From positions 1-64,000 of the forward strand of contig NZ_LGEC01000016.1 in NCBI RefSeq assembly GCF_001279585.1: DNA of 64,000 nucleotides, read 5' to 3'. The position numbers were made by a program, and so were the translations under genes. This document shows, one piece after another, positions 34,271 to 42,001 of the stretch (position 1 is the stretch's first letter; each line of letters begins with the position of its first letter). The notes under the pieces are model-generated. The model searched no databases and had not been told where the DNA came from. It saw only the letters and a list, made by a program, of their open reading frames with translations. The stretch is from Nocardiopsis sp. NRRL B-16309 (GTDB lineage Bacteria > Actinomycetota > Actinomycetes > Streptosporangiales > Streptosporangiaceae).

Positions 34271-34945
34271 ATGCGCGTGCTGGTGGTCGAGGACGAGCCG
34301 TTCATGGCCGAGGCCCTGCAGTCGGGCCTGCGCCAGGAGGCCGTCGCCGCCGACCTCGCCCTGGACGGCGACGAGGCCCTGGAGCGCGTCGCGGTCCACG
34401 ACTACGACGTCGTCGTCCTGGACCGCGACATCCCCGGCACGCACGGCGACGACGTGTGCGCCGTCCTGGTGCGCGACCACCCCGGCACCCGCGTGCTCAT
34501 GCTCACCGCCGCGGCGCGGCTCCGGGACAAGGTCGACGGCTTCACGCTGGGCGCCGACGACTACCTCACCAAGCCGTTCGCCCTGGAGGAGCTGGTGATG
34601 CGCCTGCGCGCCCTGGCCCGGCGGCCCGTCGCCGCGGTCGATCCCGTGCTGGTCCGCGGCGACCTGCGGTTGGACCCCTACCGGCGGGAGGCCCACCGGG
34701 CCGGCCGCCCGCTGCGCCTGCCGCGCAAGCAGTTCGCGGTCCTCGAAACGCTGTTGCGCGCCGACGGGGCCGTCGTCACGGCGGAGACGCTGTTGGAGAA
34801 GGTGTGGGACGAGCACGCCGACCCCTTCACCACCGCGCCCCGGGTCGCCGTGTCCCACCTGCGCAAGGCCCTCGGCGCCCCGGACCCGATCATCACGGTG
34901 CCGGGGGTCGGCTACCGCCTCGTGGTCCCCGGGAGCCAGGGGTGA
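34271..34945 (+). CDS. OmpR/PhoB-family response regulator
   Basis: This 224-residue protein has a receiver domain (residues 1-115: acidic pair EDE at 7-9, phosphorylated Asp51 in VVVLDRDIPG, Thr in MLTAA and Lys in DDYLTKPF) and a winged-helix DNA-binding domain (about 128-221, ending KALGAPDPIITVPGVGYRLV). GGGAGGA precedes the ATG. The stop overlaps the GTG of the kinase (GTGA), so the two are translationally coupled. It probably binds the CGCAACAC repeats just upstream and controls both its own operon and the VanY-like gene. The signal is unknown; a cell-wall or antibiotic cue is inferred from the target. Confidence 0.93.
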   Translation: MRVLVVEDEPFMAEALQSGLRQEAVAADLALDGDEALERVAVHDYDVVVLDRDIPGTHGDDVCAVLVRDHPGTRVLMLTAAARLRDKVDGFTLGADDYLTKPFALEELVMRLRALARRPVAAVDPVLVRGDLRLDPYRREAHRAGRPLRLPRKQFAVLETLLRADGAVVTAETLLEKVWDEHADPFTTAPRVAVSHLRKALGAPDPIITVPGVGYRLVVPGSQG

Positions 34946-36066
34946 ACCGGCCCGCGCGGCGCGGGCTCGGCGCACGCCACCGGCTCACCCTCGCCCTGGC
35001 CGCCTTCCTCGTCCTGGCCGGGCTCACCGTTCTGACAGGGGTGTACGCGGTCCTGCGCTTCGTGCCCGCCTATCCGCTCACCACCTCCGACCCGAGCCTG
35101 CGCGGGCAGGTGAACGTCACCTCCCGCGGCCAGATCCTGGAGGCCCTCGTGCAGGTCTCCGGTGTGGTGCTCCTGGTCCTGGCCGTCATCGGCCTGGTCG
35201 GCGGCTGGTTCCTGGCCGGGTGGGTCCTGCGCCCGCTGCGCCGGGTCGACGCGGCGGTCCGGGTCGCCGCCACCGGCCGCCTGGACCACCGGATCCGCCT
35301 GGAGGGGCCCGACGACGAGTTCCGCCGCCTCGCCGACGCCTTCGACCACATGCTCGACCGGCTCCAGGACGCCTTCTCCGCCCAGGAGCGGTTCGCCGCC
35401 AACGCCTCCCACGAACTGCGCACCCCGCTGGCGATCACCGCGACCATGCTCGACGTGGCCCGGCGCGATCCCGGCCACGACCACGCCGTGCTGCTGGAGC
35501 GCCTGGACGTGGTCAACGCGCGCGCGGTCGGCCTCACCGACGCCCTGCTGCGGCTGGCCGCCGTGGACGCGGTCACCGCCGCCACCGGGCCGGTCGACCT
35601 CGCCGACGCGGCCGGGCGGGCCGCCGCCGACGTCGCGGCGGAGGCGGAGCGGCGCGGCGTCACCCTGGAGAGGGACCTGCGGCCCGCCGCGTCCCGCGGC
35701 GACGACGAGCTGCTCGTGCGCATGGCCGACAACCTGCTGCGCAACGCGGTGCGGCACAACACCGAGGGCGGCACCGCGTGGTGTTCGACCGGCCGTACCG
35801 GCGACGGCGGCGCCGTGCTGCGGGTCGCCAACACCGGAGCGGTCCACACCGAGGCGGGCGCCGCCCGGCTGACCGAGCCCTTCCTGCGCGGCGGGGGCCG
35901 CACCCGCCGCGGCGGGGAGGGCGGCCACGGTCTGGGCCTGGCGCTGGTCTCGCGGGTGGTCACGGTGCACGGCGGCGCCCTCGACCTGCGCCCGCGCGAG
36001 GGAGGAGGGCTCGACGTCACGGTCACCCTGCCCGGTCCCGGCTCCAGGGGAACCGGCGAGTCCTGA
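34942..36066 (+). CDS. HAMP-containing sensor histidine kinase
   Basis: This is a 374-residue kinase. The GTG at 34942 overlaps the regulator's stop and has GGGAG upstream. Membrane segments lie at about 13-37 and 73-96 with a short outside loop (about 35 residues). A HAMP domain (about 97-150) and a HisKA domain with His157 in NASHELRTPL follow. The HATPase part has N-box NLLRNAVRHN and G-boxes near GGEGGHGLGLALVSRVV. It phosphorylates the upstream response regulator. The very short sensor loop suggests detection within or near the membrane, as in VanS-like or other Intramembrane-type kinases. It is complete and of normal length. Confidence 0.93.
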   Translation: MNRPARRGLGARHRLTLALAAFLVLAGLTVLTGVYAVLRFVPAYPLTTSDPSLRGQVNVTSRGQILEALVQVSGVVLLVLAVIGLVGGWFLAGWVLRPLRRVDAAVRVAATGRLDHRIRLEGPDDEFRRLADAFDHMLDRLQDAFSAQERFAANASHELRTPLAITATMLDVARRDPGHDHAVLLERLDVVNARAVGLTDALLRLAAVDAVTAATGPVDLADAAGRAAADVAAEAERRGVTLERDLRPAASRGDDELLVRMADNLLRNAVRHNTEGGTAWCSTGRTGDGGAVLRVANTGAVHTEAGAARLTEPFLRGGGRTRRGGEGGHGLGLALVSRVVTVHGGALDLRPREGGGLDVTVTLPGPGSRGTGES

Positions 36067-36286
36067 CTCCCGGGGATCCGACGGCCGGTGGCCGCGGTTC
36101 CCGCCCTGTCGGCGCCTGTCGACGCCTTCGGCCGGTTCGATGAGGGCGGGGGCGGCCATGGTGCTGCGCGCCTGGCCGCCCCGACAATGGGGGTGGGAGC
36201 CGCGGCGTCCGCCACCCCGCTGGACGGAATGGCCTTCGCGCTGGACCCGGTCAACGAGGGCCGGGCCGCGACCGGCCAGGGCGGGG

Positions 36287-37027
36287 TCAGGGCCGCTCGG
36301 GTCCGGTGGTCCGCGGCTGCCAGGTGCGGAGCCGTCCGCACATGCCGAAGCGCCTCGGACCCGGGTGCGGTTCGGTGCGCACCAGCGCGGCGTCGTGCAT
36401 GGCGCCGGGCTCGCCCCGCTCCAGCGCCGCGAGCTGGTCGCGGGTCAGCTCCGTCTCCCGCTCCACGTTCTCGCGCCAGATCCGGCGCCACGCGTCGACC
36501 CGTGGGCGCACCAGCTCCGCCGCGTGGCGGTGGAACTCCCGCAGGGACTCCGGACCGTGCTCCGCGACCGACGCGACGAGTTCGAGGTAGCCCTCCATCG
36601 CGAGGTCGCGGCGGGCCCGGGCCTGTCGGCCCAGCTCCTCCTCCGACGCGTCCGGGGCGAGCCGTGCGGCGTCGTCGTAGGCCTCCCGGTCGGCCAGCAC
36701 CGCGCGCGGGAAGGTGAAGACCGCGTCGCCCGCCTCCGGGAGCCCCGCGTTCTGCATGACCACGGTGAGCTCCAGCCCGCCGTGGTTGACCAGCCGGTGC
36801 ACCGTGCCCGGGCCGAACCACAGGACGGTTCCGGCCGACAGGTCCGTCACCTGTGCACCCTCGCCGGTGACCGTGTGCACCTGCCCGCGCCCGGCGGCCA
36901 CCACGTAGGCCTCCGTCGACGCCGTGTGCATGTGCGGCGTTCCTCCGTGCAGGCCGTCGGCGGCCTCCCAGTCGTAGACCCGCAGGCCGCTGACGGCGGT
37001 GCCGCCGGGAAAGCGCGGTGTGCTCAT
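36287..37027 (-). CDS. Cupin-domain protein
   Basis: This 246-residue protein has an N-terminal cupin barrel. Metal-site motifs are visible: GGTPHMHTASTEAYVVAAGRG (two His and a Glu, a typical motif 1) and GTVLWFGPGTVHRLVNHGG (motif 2 with the last His). The C-terminal half is a charged helical domain ending in a Pro/Arg tail with no known signature. The ATG at 37027 follows AGGAG and overlaps the previous gene's stop (ATGA), so it is the third gene of a LacI-controlled operon. It may be a sugar-lyase-, isomerase- or dioxygenase-like enzyme acting on the same substrate as its operon partners. The precise reaction is unknown. Confidence 0.82.
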   Translation of the reverse strand: MSTPRFPGGTAVSGLRVYDWEAADGLHGGTPHMHTASTEAYVVAAGRGQVHTVTGEGAQVTDLSAGTVLWFGPGTVHRLVNHGGLELTVVMQNAGLPEAGDAVFTFPRAVLADREAYDDAARLAPDASEEELGRQARARRDLAMEGYLELVASVAEHGPESLREFHRHAAELVRPRVDAWRRIWRENVERETELTRDQLAALERGEPGAMHDAALVRTEPHPGPRRFGMCGRLRTWQPRTTGPERP

Positions 37028-37929
37028 GGCGTGAACTCCTCGGCCAGTGCCGTGATCTCCTCGGCCGCGCACATCCGGTCGACGAACACCAGCCGGTGGC
37101 GGAGCGCGAGCACGTCGCCGGGTGCGAGGGTGAGCGTCTCGTGGAAGGACGGGGAGGGGCTGAACACGGGGATGGGCTCCGTGCGCAGGAACCACGAGAT
37201 CGGTACCGCGCCGGTGGTGGTCCCGGCGAAGGCGAGGACGGTCGCCCCGCCGTCGATCTCGTCGTGCTGCCCGCTGAAGGCGATCCAGTCCGCCCGCGTG
37301 CCCATGATGTCGTCGCCCCGGCGCCCGGCCGAGCTGACCGCGTCCGCGCCGGTCCAGGCGCGCGGACCGCGCCAGAACAGTCCGGTGTACCCGGCGGCGG
37401 GGCGGCCCGCGGTGGTGGGGCTGCCCAGTTCGAGCGCGCTGCCGCGCACGTTGGTCAGCGCGGTCGAGAAGTCCAGGGCCCACAGGCCGCGCTCACGGTC
37501 GACGGAGTGGAAGCGGTGTGTGCGGACCTCGGTCATCCACCGCTCGCCCTGGGAGTTCAGCCAGGTCAGGTCCTCGGTGCAGGCGGCCTCGCCCTCGCCT
37601 TCCTCCACACCCTCGAAGCGCTCGTGCCGGATGGACCCGACGTTGTCGAGCCAGACGTAGCCCCGGCCGTGCACATAGGTCGGGCCGCCCCAGAAGTTCT
37701 GCCCGGAGACGTGGGACCAGGTCATCTGCAGGCCCTTGTGCCAGCGGTGGTCCCACGGCCGCACGGCGGTCAGCGGCGCGCCGCCGAGTGTGCGCAGGGG
37801 GTGGAGGAAGGGTTTGGGGGCTTCGGCGGCCGGTGCGTCGGGCCGCAGGACGTAGCGGGCGATCTCGGTGCCGCACGCGCTCACGGTGAGCTCGTCGTCG
37901 GTCCGGGTGAGGGTGGGTCCGTCAGACAC
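37024..37929 (-). CDS. PmoA-family (DUF6807) protein
   Basis: This 301-residue protein matches the PmoA/DUF6807 pattern found in carbohydrate operons. Visible are HPLRTLGGAPLTAVRPWDHRWHKGLQ, FWGGPTYVHGRGYVWLDN, GYTGLFWRGPRAWTG and GDDIMG. The His and Asp residues in PWDHRWHKG are family hallmarks. It has no signal and is probably cytoplasmic. Despite the historical 'methane oxygenase' name, members occur next to Gfo/Idh/MocA oxidoreductases and are not membrane oxygenases. The GTG start overlaps the preceding oxidoreductase stop by 8 bases and its own stop overlaps the cupin start. Tight coupling suggests a shared pathway for modifying a sugar or cyclitol. The biochemical role is unproven. 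Confidence 0.85.
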   Translation of the reverse strand: MSDGPTLTRTDDELTVSACGTEIARYVLRPDAPAAEAPKPFLHPLRTLGGAPLTAVRPWDHRWHKGLQMTWSHVSGQNFWGGPTYVHGRGYVWLDNVGSIRHERFEGVEEGEGEAACTEDLTWLNSQGERWMTEVRTHRFHSVDRERGLWALDFSTALTNVRGSALELGSPTTAGRPAAGYTGLFWRGPRAWTGADAVSSAGRRGDDIMGTRADWIAFSGQHDEIDGGATVLAFAGTTTGAVPISWFLRTEPIPVFSPSPSFHETLTLAPGDVLALRHRLVFVDRMCAAEEITALAEEFTP

Positions 37930-39067
37930 TGGTTCCGCTCTCCGTTCGGGTCAGGGCGCGCGCCGCGGCGCGCGGGTCGCCCCCGTGCATGGCGTGGTAG
38001 AAGCCGTCGTCGGGGGTCAGGTTCCGGCGGCCTACGGTCCGGCCGAGGATCGCCGAGCGGTACATTCCCGCGACGAGTTCGAGCGCGCGCCGTCCGTCGT
38101 GTCCGCCGGCGCGGGGCCGCTCGCCCCGTTCCATGGCGTCGAGCAGTGCCGCGAGCTGGGCCCGGTGCGAGCTCGGTACGTCCTCCTCGGGCCGCCAGGC
38201 GGCGACCGCCGCGTCCCCGTCGTCGACGTGCGGCGCCGGTGTCCAGCGCCAGTGCGCGTTGTCGTAGCCGTAGAGGTGTTCCAGCTCGACCGTGGCGTGC
38301 TCGAAGTCGAAGCGCAGGTAGCTGGTCTCCCGGGGTGAGAGGAGGCTGTTGACCACCGAGACCGTCGCGCCGCACTCCAGGCGCACGACCGCCGCCGACA
38401 CGTCCTCGGTCTCGGTGGCCCGCGCGGACGTGGACATCACGGCCGTGACCTCGGTCCAGTCACCGAGCAGCGAGAGCATGAGGTCCATCTGGTGGATGCC
38501 GTGGCCCATGCTGGGACCGCCGCCCTCGGTGTCCCACCGGCCGCGCCAGGGGACCTCGAAGTAGGCGGCGTCGCGGTACCAGAGGGTGTGGCACACGCCC
38601 ACGAGCGGGCGGCCGAGCGTGCCCTGGGCCAGGTGGTGGCGCAGGCGTTCGGCGCCCGAACCGAACCGGTGCTGGAAGACGTAGCTCGCGAAGGGGCCGC
38701 CGTCCCGGCCGCCCTCGTGCCCGGCGACCTCGTCGTACTCGGCGAGGGAGAGGGCGGGCGGCTTCTCGCACCAGACCCAGGCGCCGGCGTCCAGGCTCGC
38801 GACGACCGCGTCCTTGTGGGCGGCGGGCGGGGCGCACACGACGACGAGGTCGGGCGACTCGGCGGCGAGCATGGCGTGCAGGTCGGTGTAGCGGCCCGGG
38901 ACGCGCCACCGGGCCGCGGTCGCGGCCATGAGCGCTTCGTCGGGGTCGACCAGGGCGGTGACCTCGACCCGGCCGCCCATGTCGGCGAGTGCTGGCAGGT
39001 GGACGCCGCGGGCGATGCCGCCGCTGCCGACGAGGGCCACACGGACCGGGGGACGGAGATCTGGCAC
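37922..39067 (-). CDS. Gfo/Idh/MocA-family oxidoreductase
   Basis: This is a protein of about 381 residues. The N-terminal Rossmann fold has VRVALVGSGGIARGVHLPAL (G-x-G-x-x-A nucleotide loop), and the family's EKPPALSLAEYDE segment supplies the conserved Lys. The C-terminal beta-sheet domain includes MGHGIHQMDLMLSLLGDW, with the GIHQMD motif placing the conserved Asp and His near the substrate. It should oxidise or reduce a sugar, sugar acid or inositol hydroxyl with NAD(P). The start at 39067 (GTG, AGGGG before it) is chosen because an upstream GTG at 39100 lies within the operator at 39088-39101. It is first in a three-gene operon with PmoA/DUF6807 and cupin genes, divergent from the LacI gene. 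Confidence 0.9.
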   Translation of the reverse strand: MPDLRPPVRVALVGSGGIARGVHLPALADMGGRVEVTALVDPDEALMAATAARWRVPGRYTDLHAMLAAESPDLVVVCAPPAAHKDAVVASLDAGAWVWCEKPPALSLAEYDEVAGHEGGRDGGPFASYVFQHRFGSGAERLRHHLAQGTLGRPLVGVCHTLWYRDAAYFEVPWRGRWDTEGGGPSMGHGIHQMDLMLSLLGDWTEVTAVMSTSARATETEDVSAAVVRLECGATVSVVNSLLSPRETSYLRFDFEHATVELEHLYGYDNAHWRWTPAPHVDDGDAAVAAWRPEEDVPSSHRAQLAALLDAMERGERPRAGGHDGRRALELVAGMYRSAILGRTVGRRNLTPDDGFYHAMHGGDPRAAARALTRTESGTSV

Positions 39068-39087
39068 GGGCACCCCTGGGAGTAAAA

Positions 39088-39136
39088 AGTGAACGTTCAC
39101 TATTTGTGGCGCGGCCTAAGATAGTGATCGTTCACA
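39088..39136. promoter_or_regulatory. Two LacI-type operators between the divergent sugar operon and its regulator
   Basis: AGTGAACGTTCACT at 39088-39101 is a perfect 14-base palindrome. AGTGATCGTTCACA at 39123-39136 is the same motif with one arm base changed and an altered end. The centres are 35 bp apart. The intervening sequence must hold the two promoters. Perfect even-numbered dyads with a central CG are what LacI/GalR-family dimers bind, so the LacI gene at 39178 probably represses both directions. Confidence 0.82.
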
Positions 39137-39177
39137 CGCGCTGTCAAGAACGCGGTCCGCCCACGAAAGCAGGTCCC

Positions 39178-40197
39178 ATGGCCACGTCCGACCCGCCAGA
39201 GCGCCGGCCGACGCTGAAGGAGGTCGCCCGCGTCGCGGGGGTCTCGCACCAGACCGTCTCGCGCTACCTGCGCTTCGACGGCGGGCTCAAGGAGTCGACG
39301 CGGGAGCGGGTGGACGCCGCGATCAGGCAGCTCGACTACCGCCCCAACCTCATCGCGCGGTCGATGCGCACGCGCCGGACCGGGCGCCTGGCGGTCCTGT
39401 TGCCCAGCGCGGGGTCCTTCAGCCCGGACCGGACGCTCGCCGGAGCGGTCGCCGCCGGCCACGCGGCGGGCTTCGTGGTCGAGGTGCTGAACGTGGACGG
39501 CGACTCCGCGGCCCGCACCGAGCGCACGCGCGAACTCGCCGGGTCCGGGCAGGTGGAGGGTGTCCTGGCGCTGGCGCCGCTCGCCGCCGACGGCGAGCGG
39601 ACTCCGGTCGGCGGCGTGCCCGTGGTCGTCTCCGCCGACTTCGACGATGACATGCGGGGCATCGGCGGCCTGGCCGACGCCTCGGTCGTCGCCGACCTGG
39701 TGGAGGGCCTGGCGGAACGGGGGCACCGGCGCTTCCTGCACGTCTCGGGGGATCTGGGATTCGCCTCGGCCAGGGAGCGCAAGCGCACGTACCTGGCGAC
39801 GATCGAACGCCTCGGTCTGGAGTCCCACGGCGTGGTCGACGGCGACTGGTCGCCCGAGTCCGGCCGCGAGGCCGTGCGCGCGCTGCCGGCCGACAGCGGG
39901 GTCACCGCCGTCATCGCGGGCAACGACGTGGTCGCGGCGGGCGTGGTCCGCGGCGCCCTGGACCGCGGCTGGAGCGTGCCCGGCGACCTGAGCGTGACGG
40001 GGTGGGACGACAACCCGGTGGGCGCGTACCTGTCGCCCGCGCTGACCACGGTCGACGTCGACCGCGAGCGGTTGGGCGCCGAGGCCATGGAACGCCTGGT
40101 CGCGGCGGTCCGCGGGACCGAGCCGGAGGTCTCGGCGCAGCCCCTGAACCGGATCGTGTGGCGCGAGTCCACCGGCCCGGCCCCGCGGCGCGAGTGA
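39178..40197 (+). CDS. LacI/GalR-family transcriptional regulator
   Basis: This 339-residue regulator has an N-terminal HTH (residues about 12-33, TLKEVARVAGVSHQTVSRYL) followed by the hinge (YRPNLIARSMRTRRTGRLAVL). A periplasmic-binding-protein-like sensor domain spans about 65-330, including GHRRFLHVSGD, TAVIAGNDVVAAGVV and VTGWDDNPVGAYLSPALTTV. The ATG is supported by the HTH position. It is divergent from the oxidoreductase-DUF6807-cupin operon and most likely represses it until a sugar-type inducer binds, using the two palindromes in the gap. The inducer cannot be named from sequence. Confidence 0.93.
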   Translation: MATSDPPERRPTLKEVARVAGVSHQTVSRYLRFDGGLKESTRERVDAAIRQLDYRPNLIARSMRTRRTGRLAVLLPSAGSFSPDRTLAGAVAAGHAAGFVVEVLNVDGDSAARTERTRELAGSGQVEGVLALAPLAADGERTPVGGVPVVVSADFDDDMRGIGGLADASVVADLVEGLAERGHRRFLHVSGDLGFASARERKRTYLATIERLGLESHGVVDGDWSPESGREAVRALPADSGVTAVIAGNDVVAAGVVRGALDRGWSVPGDLSVTGWDDNPVGAYLSPALTTVDVDRERLGAEAMERLVAAVRGTEPEVSAQPLNRIVWRESTGPAPRRE

Positions 40198-40693
40198 GGC
40201 GTCGCGCGGGGCCGAACGCTCACCCTCCAGGTGCCTGGTCCACCGCAGCACGGTGTCGGGCCGGGGATGCACCAGTTCGCCCTCGATCCGGCCGTCCCGC
40301 AGGAACAGCACCCGGTCGGCCCGTGCGGCCGCCCGCGCGCCGCGCACCGGCCGCCGGATCGTGGGTGACCATGACGACGGTGCGCCCGTGGTCGAAGGCC
40401 GCGCCGCGCAGCGCGGCCAGCACCCGGCCGCCGGACCGGGAGTCGAGGTTCCCGGTCGGTTCGTCGGCGAAGACCACACTCGGCCGGTGCAGCAGGGCGC
40501 GTGCCACGGCCACCCGCTGCCGCTGGCCGCCGGAGAACTGCGTCGGCCGGTGCCGCAGACGCCCCTCCAGCCCAGGGGAGCGCACGAGTTCGTCCTGCCA
40601 GGCCGGGTCCGGGGACTGCCCGGACAGGCGCTGCCCGAAAGTGATGTTCTCCTCGGCGTCGAGTGCGGGGAGCAGGTGGAAGGACTGGAACAC
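40198..40693 (-). pseudogene. Truncated, frameshifted ABC-transporter ATP-binding protein
   Basis: The frame reads QSFHLLPALDAEENI, FSGGQRQRVAVARALLHRPSVVFADEPTGNLD (signature and Walker B) and MVTHDP (H-loop) of a MacB/LolD-type ABC ATPase. The N-terminal third with Walker A is missing. After VTHDP the reading frame changes; the expected end (RADRVLFLRDGRIEGELVH) is found one frame over. Two lesions make a functional product impossible. At 40694-40701 the homology switches abruptly to a LuxR fragment on the other strand, marking a deletion or recombination junction. Confidence 0.85.
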
Positions 40694-40701
40694 GAAGCCG
40701 G

Positions 40702-40856
40702 GGCCGGTCCAACGCCGCCATCGCCGAGGCCCTGGTGATCAGCGAGGCGGCCGTGGCCAAGAACATCAGCGGGATCTTCACCAAGCTCGACCTGCCGGTG
40801 GCCCCGGGGGACAACCGCCGGGTGCTGGCCGTCCTGGCGCCTACCTGGGGCGGTGA
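40702..40856 (+). pseudogene. Remnant of a LuxR-family response regulator (HTH end only)
   Basis: GRSNAAIAEALVISEAAVAK followed by ISGIFTKLDL and NRRVLAVLA is the LuxR/NarL-type HTH and C-terminus of two-component regulators. The receiver domain is absent. The expected ending VLAYLGR and stop lies one frame over (stop near 40856), so a small insertion also damages the last codons. Together with the ABC remnant on its left it forms a scar of a lost regulator-transporter locus. Confidence 0.75.
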
Positions 40857-40911
40857 CCCGGCCGGCCGGACCCTGCGGCGCGCCAGGTGACCCCCGCGTC
40901 CGCGACGGCGC

Positions 40912-41550
40912 CTACGCGCGGTCGGCGGCGGCGCGCTCGACCACCTCCAGCAGGCGGCGCAGCCCCTGCTCGAACTCCGCGTCCCAGTCGACCGGGCGGT
41001 CCAGCACCCCGCCGAGCCGGTGGTGCGCGGGCACGTGGGCCGGGTCCACTCCCGCGCGGCGCTCGGCCGGGCCGAGGCCGCCCACGCCGAAGCGCCCGCT
41101 GACCTCGGAGACGGCGAAGCCGAGGACGAAGGTGCTGAACATCCGCTCCAGGCCGGGCACCTCCTCCTCCGGCACGCCCGCGTCCAGCAGTGCCGCGTAG
41201 AGCGGGTCCACGACGCGTACGGCGTCGGGGAGCACGGCGGGCCGGGTCAGCAGCAGGGGGAAGGTGCGGGGATAGCGGTGCGCCACGGCCCGGGCGGACC
41301 TCGCGCAGGCCAGGAGCCGCTCGCGCCAGTCCGGACCGGGGTCGCGCGCGGCCACCTCGGACAGCAGGCGCGCGACGAGCCGGTCGAGAAGGTCGTCCTT
41401 GCTTCGGACGTACCCGTAGAGCGCCATCGGCGTGAGGCCGATCTCGGTCGCGATCGCGCGCAGCGACACCGCGCCCAGCCCGCCCTCCTCCGCGAGCCGC
41501 AGTGCGACGCCGACGATCTCCGAAAGTCTTTCTTGTTTTGCCGTGCCCAT
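40912..41550 (-). CDS. TetR-family transcriptional regulator
   Basis: This is a 212-residue regulator. The HTH spans about residues 10-55, with the LRAIATEIGLTPMALYGYVRSKDDLL recognition region, and is followed by an all-helical ligand domain with a TetR_C-like LLTRPAVLPDAVRVVDPLYAALLDAG. The ATG at 41550 gives the standard length. It is divergent from an ABC-transporter ATPase gene whose remaining part is lost. A TTCTAT-7-ATAGAA dyad between them is the likely operator. Such pairs normally control drug export; with the target truncated the regulator is probably an orphan. The ligand is unknown. Confidence 0.9.
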   Translation of the reverse strand: MGTAKQERLSEIVGVALRLAEEGGLGAVSLRAIATEIGLTPMALYGYVRSKDDLLDRLVARLLSEVAARDPGPDWRERLLACARSARAVAHRYPRTFPLLLTRPAVLPDAVRVVDPLYAALLDAGVPEEEVPGLERMFSTFVLGFAVSEVSGRFGVGGLGPAERRAGVDPAHVPAHHRLGGVLDRPVDWDAEFEQGLRRLLEVVERAAADRA

Positions 41551-41575
41551 GGCCCTACAGTACACGATGAAACCA

Positions 41576-41594
41576 TTCTATACACCGCATAGAA
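41576..41594. promoter_or_regulatory. Predicted TetR operator
   Basis: TTCTAT at 41576-41581 and ATAGAA at 41589-41594 form a perfect six-base inverted repeat with seven bases between, within the 58-bp gap separating TetR and the truncated ABC gene. The local sequence is much richer in AT than its surroundings, as expected for divergent promoters. Confidence 0.6.
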
Positions 41595-41608
41595 AGAAAA
41601 TTCCTCTG

Positions 41609-42001
41609 ATGCTGGAAGCGTTATACCTGGTCAAGACACTGGGCACTGTCCGCGCGCTCGACGAATTCACCCTGACCGCCGAAGCCGGGGAGATCGTCGG
41701 GCTCGTCGGGCACAACGGAGCGGGGAAGACCACGTTCGCCAACGTCGTCGCCGGGCTGCTGCGCCCCGACGCCGGACGGGTGCGCATCGACGGCGCCGCG
41801 CCCCGCGAGACCCTGCGCCTGTTCGGCGGCCTGCACGGCCTGCGCCGCCGCGCGCTCGGGGTCGCCACCACCGACCCCGCCGCCACCCTGGTACGGCCTC
41901 CGCCGGGCCTCGGGGACGGCCGACGCCCCGCCCGGGGAACGGACGGGGCGTCGGTGGGGGCCTCCCCCGCGCGGTGCGCCCTCGGGCGCACGCGCTCCTA
42001 G
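41609..42001 (+). pseudogene. Truncated ABC-transporter ATP-binding protein (N-terminus only)
   Basis: The ATG at 41609 starts LYLVKTLGTVRALDEFTLTA and reaches the Walker A loop GLVGHNGAGKTTFANVVAGL and GRVRIDG. Homology to DrrA-type ABC ATPases then ceases at about codon 65. The rest of the frame to 42001 is proline/arginine-rich and lacks the Q-loop, signature, Walker B and H-loop, and it runs through the argG terminator. The break suggests a deletion that joined the 5' end of an efflux operon to the 3' flank of argG. The gene is divergent from a TetR regulator that presumably once controlled it. Confidence 0.78.
41920..41954. terminator. Hairpin terminator downstream of argG
   Basis: CCGACGCCCCG (41920-41930) and CGGGGCGTCGG (41944-41954) are exact reverse complements with a 13-base loop. 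The stem begins 44 bases beyond the argG stop on the minus strand. No long T run follows, as is usual for actinobacterial terminators. Confidence 0.65.

Noticed and set aside
36067..36286. Possible short gene between the histidine kinase and the cupin gene.
   Set aside because: Frames on both strands are open but have no ribosome site or recognisable sequence.
39068..39100. Longer N-terminus for the Gfo/Idh/MocA protein (GTG at 39100).
   Set aside because: The extension would lie inside the LacI operator; the GTG at 39067 has a better ribosome site.
39178..40197. LacI regulator as the CebR that binds the cellulase operators.
   Set aside because: Its own upstream palindromes (AGTGAACGTTCACT) differ from TGGGAGCGCTCCCA, and its gene is next to a different operon.
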